Translations under genes and position numbers: made by a program
Assembly: GCA_964576535.1 (NCBI GenBank)
Contig: CAZNWB010000114.1
Location: forward strand, 1-10,804
Origin: 2-02-FULL-66-22 sp964576535
GTDB lineage: Bacteria; Methylomirabilota; Methylomirabilia; Methylomirabilales; 2-02-FULL-66-22
Reading direction: 5' to 3'
DNA: 10,804 nt
Shown here: piece by piece, positions 6,090 through 10,804 of the stretch
Layout of the letters: every line of letters starts with the position of its first letter
How positions within the stretch are numbered: the first letter of the stretch is position 1
Notes under the pieces: model-generated
Seen by the model: only the letters and a program-made list of their open reading frames with translations
Database searches by the model: none
What the model was told of the DNA's origin: nothing

Positions 6090-6902
6090 TCAGGCCGTCG
6101 CCACCGCCGGTCGCCGGCCCAGGCCCAGGTTAGTCTTGCCGCGGTAGAACACGTAGCCCTCGCGCTTGAGCAGGGGTTCGAGTTGGTTGCCTCCCTGGCT
6201 GTCGCACCGCGTGGCCACCCCGATGGAGACGATGGTGTCCAGTTGCGGGGCGACCTCCTCTACCCGTGCCAGGACGGTCGGGACGTGCTCCAAGCGGGTC
6301 TTCAGCTCCACGATGGCGGAGAGGACCTTCTCGTCCAGGATATCCTGGCGGATCGTCCCGGTGACCGGATCGGACATCAGGGCGAACACGGGATTCTTCT
6401 TCTCGAAGGCGATCGGCAGCGAGGCCAGGGCCATGGTCATCTTCTGGATATCCCGGAACCGGACCCCCACGCCGGGCCGGCCGAACTCGATGGTGAAGCC
6501 CGCCTCCCCTTCCCCGACCCGGCCGGTCACGTCGTTGGTCTTCACCTCCTCCGTGCCCCGCCCGTGGACTCCCGTGGCCTCGTGGGGGACTACCGGATCG
6601 CTGAAGGCCCGGCGGACAACACGGGGCCAGGTCAGGTCATGGGGCGCGATGGCGTCGGTGGGGCAGACGTCCGGCTCGGGGTCGAACCGGATGCGGAGGA
6701 GCTTCAGCAAGCTCCGGATCGTGCGGACGACCGTGGGGTTCAGGTGCTCCTTGCTCATCCCCCGGTGGCAGGTGTAACACTCCACACACTCGTCGAGGTT
6801 CACGGTGGCCCGGTTCACGGCCGGGTCAATGTAGATGGCCCCCATGGGACAGACGGGGATACAGTTGCCGCAGGCCACGCACTTGCCATGATCGATCTGC
6901 AT
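6090..6902 (-). CDS. Ferredoxin-like 4Fe-4S protein with uncharacterised C-terminal domain
   Basis: This is a 270-residue cytoplasmic protein. The N-terminal domain carries a classical 4Fe-4S motif, C8-x2-C11-x2-C14-x3-C18-P. A second set follows, C39-x2-C42-x2-C45, whose fourth ligand appears to be C80-P after a 34-residue insertion. It is therefore probably a two-cluster electron-transfer module with a stretched second site. Residues about 86-270 form a separate domain with the conserved-looking block GRGTEEVKTNDVTGR (114-128), a segment rich in G, F and E, and a helical C-terminal half. I do not recognise its function. ATG at 6902 with GGAGG 6 bases upstream. It is the first gene of a pair with the Cys-rich protein and likely supplies or accepts electrons for it. 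No hydrogenase, reductase flavin site or radical-SAM motif was seen in either protein. Confidence 0.85.
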   Translation of the reverse strand: MQIDHGKCVACGNCIPVCPMGAIYIDPAVNRATVNLDECVECYTCHRGMSKEHLNPTVVRTIRSLLKLLRIRFDPEPDVCPTDAIAPHDLTWPRVVRRAFSDPVVPHEATGVHGRGTEEVKTNDVTGRVGEGEAGFTIEFGRPGVGVRFRDIQKMTMALASLPIAFEKKNPVFALMSDPVTGTIRQDILDEKVLSAIVELKTRLEHVPTVLARVEEVAPQLDTIVSIGVATRCDSQGGNQLEPLLKREGYVFYRGKTNLGLGRRPAVATA

Positions 6903-7022
6903 ATGCCCCCTCCGCCGGATCGCGGTCTGTTGATCTCGAGGAGACCGGGGACCCGGGGGAAGACCGGCCGGGTGCCCGGAATGTCGTATCGTGAGATCCT
7001 ATTTCAGGCTCTACCGCCGTGT

Positions 7023-7049
7023 GTATTACTGCCGCATACCCGCTGTCAA
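7023..7049 (-). promoter_or_regulatory. Putative promoter for the 4Fe-4S/Cys-rich unit
   Basis: On the minus strand there is a perfect TTGACA (7044-7049), then 15 bases, then TAATAC (7023-7028). The spacing is shorter than the usual 16-18 and the -10 match is only 3 of 6. The -35 box lies in a small palindrome, CCCGCT-GTCA-AGCGGG (7039-7054). It sits in the 210-base gap after the TPR gene, about 120 bases upstream of the 4Fe-4S start. Confidence 0.35.
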
Positions 7050-7112
7050 GCGGGATTTTTCTGGAACCGAAGTCCCCGCGGGAGGTTGGGAATCCGGGGG
7101 CAAAGATCGGCA

Positions 7113-8444
7113 TTACGGAGCGCGAAGAGATCTCGCGCGCAGCCGCTCTCGCTCGGCTTCGTGAAGCATGCCGGCCTTCTGGTAGAGGGCGGACAGCTCC
7201 TCGGTCAGCTCGGCCTGCAAGGCGGCTGGAGAGGCGGCCGCCGCGCTCAGCCCGTCCCGAAGCGCCACGATGGCGAGATCGAGCCGTCCCTGGCCCTCGT
7301 ACAGGCGGGCCAGACTCCGGTAATGGACCGGATTGCCCGGCTCCAGTTCGACCGCCCGCAAGAAGCGCTCGCTCGCGGCCTCCGCCCGTCCTAGGCGCGC
7401 ATAGGCCGAGCCGAGGGCGACGTGCGCCGCCGCCGAGGTGGGGGCCAGGGCGATGGCCTTCTGGTACTCCAGGATGGCCGCGTCGGCCTCGCCGCTGAGC
7501 AGCAAGGCCTTCCCCAGAGCGATGAACCCTTCGTGCCCGGGGCGGTAGGCCAGGAGCTTCCGCGCGGCTTCCACGGCCACGGGGCCGTCTCCGGCTTGCA
7601 TGGCCGTTCGCAAGAGCGCCGCGTACAGGGCTGGGTCGTCGCGGGAAAGCAACCCGATGACCCGCCGGTAGGCGCCCACGGCGGCCCGGGCCCGCCCGGA
7701 TGCCTCGTAGCTCTGAGCCAACCCCAGCCAGGCTTCCCTCGAGTCCATCTGGAGGGCTGCGGCCCGCTCGTAACTCCGCGTGGCCTCCACGTACGAGCCC
7801 TGTTCGGCGAACCAGGACCCAAGGCGCATGTGGGCCTCGAAGTCGTCGGGGCGGAGTGCGATCACCTGCCGCATCGCGGCGATGGCCGGATCCAGTCGTC
7901 CCCGATTCCGCTCCGCGATGCCCAGGTTGAAATGGGCATCCGCCAGGTCCGGGTCCAGTTCAGTGGCCCGCTGGAGCAGCGCAGCGGCCCGCTCTACGTC
8001 CCCGGTCTTGCCGACCTCGGTCCCCCGCTTGAAGAGGTCCAGGGCCTCGGGCGCGTGCCTGGCCCGCGCCTCCAGCTCCTCTTCTTCCTGGACGGTGAGA
8101 ACCTGGATGACGCCGAATCCCTCCTCGATGGGAAAGGCCGGCGAGAGGTTTCCCCGCTTGGTCGTCGCCAGGGCCGCCCGGGCGGCCGGCGGCAGGCTGG
8201 CCGGATCGACGCGGCCCAGGTACCCACCCCGTTCCCGCTCCGGCCCGATCGAGCGCTCACGAACCAGACGCTCGAATCGTGCGCCTGCGCGGTAGGCGGC
8301 GATCGCCTCCCGAGCCTCGGCCTGGGTCCGGACCACGAGGACCCGTATTCCCGCGGGACGAGGCGCTTCCCCCCCGATCCCGTCCACCGCGGCCAGCGTG
8401 GCGAGGACCAGCCCGCCGAGAGAGAGCCACTGCCCGACCCGCAT
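7113..8444 (-). CDS. Exported protein with degenerate parvulin-like domain and TPR repeats
   Basis: This 443-residue protein has a signal-peptide-like N-terminus (MRVGQWLSLGGLVLATLAAV, then GIGGEA) and so is probably periplasmic. Residues about 33-118 resemble a PpiC/parvulin peptidyl-prolyl isomerase: IRVLVV, AIAAYRAGARFERLVRERS, GGYLGRV and GFGVIQV. The two histidines usual in parvulins (in HILV and GYHII) are replaced by V35 and G111, so isomerase activity is doubtful. From about 132 to the end there are about eight TPR units (for example DPDLADAHFNLGIAERNRG and TSAAAHVALGSAYARLGR), a protein-binding solenoid. The start at 8444 is chosen for the signal sequence. The same frame stays open far upstream, but that part is antisense-like noise under the MFS gene in another frame. 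It begins 14 bases after the MFS stop, so the two are probably co-transcribed. Function and partner are unknown. Confidence 0.85.
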   Translation of the reverse strand: MRVGQWLSLGGLVLATLAAVDGIGGEAPRPAGIRVLVVRTQAEAREAIAAYRAGARFERLVRERSIGPERERGGYLGRVDPASLPPAARAALATTKRGNLSPAFPIEEGFGVIQVLTVQEEEELEARARHAPEALDLFKRGTEVGKTGDVERAAALLQRATELDPDLADAHFNLGIAERNRGRLDPAIAAMRQVIALRPDDFEAHMRLGSWFAEQGSYVEATRSYERAAALQMDSREAWLGLAQSYEASGRARAAVGAYRRVIGLLSRDDPALYAALLRTAMQAGDGPVAVEAARKLLAYRPGHEGFIALGKALLLSGEADAAILEYQKAIALAPTSAAAHVALGSAYARLGRAEAASERFLRAVELEPGNPVHYRSLARLYEGQGRLDLAIVALRDGLSAAAASPAALQAELTEELSALYQKAGMLHEAERERLRARSLRAP

Positions 8445-8458
8445 CGGACCGGACCTTG

Positions 8459-9694
8459 TCACGGATGCGTCCCCGCGCGGCCGCTGTCGGCGGGGCGCAG
8501 GGAGAGAAAGAAGCCTGCCAGCGCGACCCCGGCTGCCAGATAGAAGCCCCCGGCCAGCGAGCCGGTGAGATCCTTGATCCATCCGGTGAGAGGCGGGCCG
8601 ACCACCGCGGACAGGACGCTGGTGAAGGAGAACAGGGCCACGGCGGCCCCGATCCCCTCGGGGTGTCTCCGCGACATGTAATCCCCCAACCAGGCGATAC
8701 CCACCGGATCCCACGCGAGCTTCCCCACCAGCCCATAGGCCAGCAGGACCGCCAGCATCCCGGTCCGCGAGTGCACCTGGGCCACCACGACCAGGGTCAG
8801 TGCCATCAGCGGGAGCAGCGCCAGGATGATTCGCTTCCGGCCGATCCGGTCCGAGAGGCGGCCCAGGATCAGGCCCGACGGGATGGCGGTGATCGCGATC
8901 ACCAGGGTGTACAGGCCAGACATCGTCAGGCTCACCCCCCGCTCCGTCTGGAAAAAGACCGGCCCCCAGGAAAGCAGCACCCACCACCCGTACAGGACGC
9001 AGAAGCCCGACAGGTTCATGCAGAAGAGCGTCGGATCGCGGATGAGGTGCCACAGCGGGACTGTGCGGCGACCGGTCAGCCGCACCTCCCGGACGATCCC
9101 CTGGTACAGCGCGCTCGCCAGGAACGTGGGGACCGCCAGGATCAGGAACGGGATGCGCCAGCTCCCCGTCGCCTGGTAGAGCGGCCCCGCCAGGGCCAGC
9201 CCCACCGCCAGCCCCAGGGACATCCCCCCGTTGATCACCCCCGAGGCGATCCCCCGCCGCGTGTTCGCGACCGTGTGGATGGTGATGCTGTAGGCCATGG
9301 TGTAGTAGGCGCCCGCACCCGCGCCGTGCAGCCCGGCCACGGCGAGCAGCGCCAGGTAGTTGACCGCGGCGAACCCGAACCCGGCAATGCCCGCGGCCGA
9401 CACCAGGGAGAACACGACGAGCGTCCGCTTCAGGCCAAACCGCTCCGCCAGCAGACCGGAGGTCAGTTGCGCGGAGACGTACAGCGTGAAGTAGGTTCCG
9501 GTGATGAGCCCCGTCTGCACGCCGCTCAGGTCGAACTCCCGGGCGATGACCGTCAAGAGCGGGTACAGGACCGTCCGGTCGGCGTAGATCACCGCCCAGC
9601 CCCCGCAGAACAGGGCCACAAGGCGCCGGATGTACGCCCCCTCGGCGCGTTCGCCCGCCTGCAGAGAAATGGCGACGTCCGCAGACCGTTGCAC
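8459..9694 (-). CDS. Major facilitator superfamily (MFS) transporter
   Basis: This is an inner-membrane secondary carrier of 411 residues, the usual size, with about 12 hydrophobic segments and a basic central loop near 203-220. MFS motif A appears in both halves: GLLAERFGLKR at 80-90 and the more canonical GRLSDRIGRKR at 278-288. A conserved-looking charged stretch, YADRTVLYPLL (37-47), ends the first membrane segment, as in several organic-anion and sugar-acid carriers. The substrate cannot be deduced. The start is GTG at 9694, supported by AAGAGGAG 5 bases upstream. The preceding ilvD unit is closed by a terminator, so the gene should have its own promoter in the repeat-rich spacer, though none was convincing. 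It is followed within 14 bases by the TPR gene. Confidence 0.92.
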   Translation of the reverse strand: MQRSADVAISLQAGERAEGAYIRRLVALFCGGWAVIYADRTVLYPLLTVIAREFDLSGVQTGLITGTYFTLYVSAQLTSGLLAERFGLKRTLVVFSLVSAAGIAGFGFAAVNYLALLAVAGLHGAGAGAYYTMAYSITIHTVANTRRGIASGVINGGMSLGLAVGLALAGPLYQATGSWRIPFLILAVPTFLASALYQGIVREVRLTGRRTVPLWHLIRDPTLFCMNLSGFCVLYGWWVLLSWGPVFFQTERGVSLTMSGLYTLVIAITAIPSGLILGRLSDRIGRKRIILALLPLMALTLVVVAQVHSRTGMLAVLLAYGLVGKLAWDPVGIAWLGDYMSRRHPEGIGAAVALFSFTSVLSAVVGPPLTGWIKDLTGSLAGGFYLAAGVALAGFFLSLRPADSGRAGTHP

Positions 9695-9699
9695 CAGTG

Positions 9700-9707
9700 C
9701 TCCTCTT
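9700..9707 (-). promoter_or_regulatory. Ribosome binding site supporting the MFS GTG start
   Basis: AAGAGGAG on the minus strand, 5 bases before the GTG at 9694. No ATG nearby has a comparable site. Confidence 0.75.
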
Positions 9708-9792
9708 CGAGGGATCTTGGCAGACCGCCGCGTGATCGGCGGCCGCCTCGATCAACCCGCCGTACCCTGCCACGGGTGAGCCGCCGAAATCA

Positions 9793-9897
9793 ACCCCGAT
9801 CCGAAAAAGCCTCACGTCGGGAAGCCCAGGCTCACAATGGCAATCCTGGGCTCACCCATCGCGCTCCTGGTCTCCGCTGCGAGTTTCGGATCGGGGT
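9793..9897. repeat. Nested inverted repeats in the ilvD-MFS spacer
   Basis: The outer arms ACCCCGATCCGAAA (9793-9806) and TTTCGGATCGGGGT (9884-9897) are perfect 14-base inverted copies. Inside them, AGCCCAGG (9823-9830) and CCTGGGCT (9845-9852) are perfect 8-base inverted copies. The whole 105-base unit could fold as a branched stem or be a small palindromic repeat element. No protein is encoded. It lies between the ilvD terminator and the MFS ribosome site, where a promoter or leader is expected. Confidence 0.8.
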
Positions 9898-9910
9898 CAA
9901 CCCTGACCCG

Positions 9911-9957
9911 CCACACAAAAGAGAACGGGGGCGCATCCTGGATCCGGATGCGCCCCC
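9911..9957 (-). terminator. Rho-independent terminator after ilvD
   Basis: GGGGGCGCATCC (9927-9938) and GGATGCGCCCCC (9946-9957) make a perfect 12-bp stem with a 7-base loop. On the minus strand it is followed by the T-rich stretch GTTCTCTTTTGTG. It starts about 30 bases after the ilvD stop codon. Confidence 0.85.
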
Positions 9958-9985
9958 GCGGGATGGCTCCACAACCAGCGCTGGA

Positions 9986-10804
9986 TCAATCGACCCGCAG
10001 GACGGCCCCCTGGCTCCCCGAGGTGACCATTTTGGAATAGCGATACAGCCAGCCGGTCTTCACGCGGGGCTCCGGCACCTTCCAGGCTGCCCGGCGGGCC
10101 TTCAGCTCCGCCTCGGAGAGGTCCACCTCCAGCAGTCGCTTCTCGATGTCGATGCGAATCCGGTCGCCCGGCCGGAGCAGCGCGATAGGGCCGCCGACCG
10201 CGGCCTCGGGCGAGACGTGCCCGATGCAGGCCCCGTGGGTCGCGCCCGAGAATCGCCCGTCGGTGATGAGGGAGACGCTGTCCTTCAGGCCGCGCCCGAT
10301 GATGGCCGAGGTGGGCGACAGCATCTCCTGCATGCCCGGCCCGCCCCGCGGCCCCTCGTAGCGAATCACCACCACGTCGCCGGCCTTCACTGTGCCGCTG
10401 AGGATGCCCGCCAGCGCCTCGTCCTGGGACTCGAAGATCACGGCCGGCCCCTCGTGCCGCATCATGTCGGGCGTCACGGCTGCCACCTTCACCACGCCGC
10501 CCTCCGGAGCCAGGTTCCCGAAGAGGACTGCCAGGCCGCCGGTCTTCATGTACGGGTTCTCCAGCGGTCGGATGACGTCCGGGTCCTTCACGACCGCGTC
10601 CCGGATGTTCTCACCGAGGGTCTTGCCGGTCACGGTCGGCCGGTCCAGTTTCAGGACATCCCCCTTGTCCGCCAGCCGCTTCAGGATCGCGCTGATGCCG
10701 CCGGCCCGGTCCACGTCCTCCACGCGGTGGTGGCCGGCCGGGCTCACCTTGCACAGGTAGGGGACCTGGTCGGAGAGCTGGTTGATCCGGTCCAGGGAGT
10801 AGGC
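9986..10804 (-). CDS. ilvD: Dihydroxy-acid dehydratase, C-terminal part (cut by window edge)
   Basis: IlvD dehydrates 2,3-dihydroxyisovalerate and 2,3-dihydroxy-3-methylvalerate to the 2-keto acids, a cytoplasmic Fe-S-dependent step in valine, isoleucine, leucine and pantothenate synthesis. The last 272 residues are present; the N-terminal half lies right of the window. Family blocks seen are VPYLCKVSP, with a cluster-ligand cysteine at partial residue 18, then EDVDRAGGI, RGGPGMQEMLSPTSAI, LITDGRFSGAT with the serine implicated in catalysis, GHVSPEAAVGGPIAL, and the C-terminal YSKMVTSGSQGAVLR. The ending YxxxVTSxxxGA fits IlvD rather than Edd (phosphogluconate dehydratase). SGAT replaces the commoner SGGT, a mild variation. 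A strong terminator follows, so ilvD is the last gene of its transcript. Confidence 0.96.
   Translation of the reverse strand, partial: AYSLDRINQLSDQVPYLCKVSPAGHHRVEDVDRAGGISAILKRLADKGDVLKLDRPTVTGKTLGENIRDAVVKDPDVIRPLENPYMKTGGLAVLFGNLAPEGGVVKVAAVTPDMMRHEGPAVIFESQDEALAGILSGTVKAGDVVVIRYEGPRGGPGMQEMLSPTSAIIGRGLKDSVSLITDGRFSGATHGACIGHVSPEAAVGGPIALLRPGDRIRIDIEKRLLEVDLSEAELKARRAAWKVPEPRVKTGWLYRYSKMVTSGSQGAVLRVD

Noticed and set aside
6066..7394. A 442-codon plus-strand open frame
   Set aside because: It is antisense to the Cys motifs of the 4Fe-4S gene and to the end of the TPR gene. The translation has no domain and shows the composition bias expected of GC-rich shadows.
7422..8543. A 373-codon plus-strand open frame
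   Set aside because: It is antisense to the TPR protein, with no recognisable fold or ribosome site.
8445..9815. An open minus-strand frame continuous with the TPR gene, which would make a 900-residue protein
   Set aside because: The upstream part is low-complexity Pro/Gly/Arg-rich translation lying under the MFS gene in another frame. The MFS frame has membrane segments and both motif A copies, and the TPR gene has its own signal peptide at 8444.

Overview
The window is GC-rich bacterial DNA with nine genes, all on the minus strand. Genes at both edges are cut: the 5' part of secA on the left and the 3' part of ilvD on the right. The lineage is inferred from several signs: high GC, lipoprotein and M23 envelope genes of Gram-negative type, a SecA with an extra segment before its YGTN motif, and intergenic repeats rich in AAAACGT and GGATTTT. 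Together these fit an uncultured Gram-negative lineage such as Methylomirabilota (NC10/Rokubacteria) or a relative. The organism cannot be fixed from the sequence alone.

Layout from right to left, which is the direction of transcription. (1) ilvD, the last step shared by branched-chain amino-acid synthesis, ends at 9986 and is followed by a strong hairpin terminator. (2) A roughly 290-base spacer holds nested inverted repeats. It is followed by an MFS transporter (GTG start) and, 14 bases on, an exported protein with a degenerate parvulin-like domain and TPR repeats. (3) A spacer with a possible TTGACA promoter leads to a two-gene unit: a ferredoxin-like 4Fe-4S protein with an uncharacterised C-terminal domain, and a Cys-rich protein of unknown function. 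This pair is the best candidate for an undescribed system. (4) A second unit encodes an AlkZ/YcaQ-related winged-helix protein, a MazG/dCTPase-like nucleotide pyrophosphohydrolase and a HEAT-repeat lipoprotein. The last two overlap by 20 bases. A composite repeat lies between the first two and encodes the last residues of the AlkZ-like protein. (5) A 645-base non-coding spacer, beginning with an AT-rich repeat, leads to an M23/LytM-type peptidase with its own terminator. (6) secA follows, with its own putative promoter.

The confident functions are SecA (protein export), M23 peptidase (cell-wall remodelling), IlvD (isoleucine/valine/leucine/pantothenate synthesis) and MazG-like nucleotide cleanup. 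The substrate of the MFS carrier and the roles of the Fe-S/Cys-rich pair, the HEAT lipoprotein and the parvulin-TPR protein cannot be read from the sequence. No tRNA, rRNA, CRISPR array, transposase or integrase was seen. The long plus-strand open frames are shadows of the minus-strand genes.
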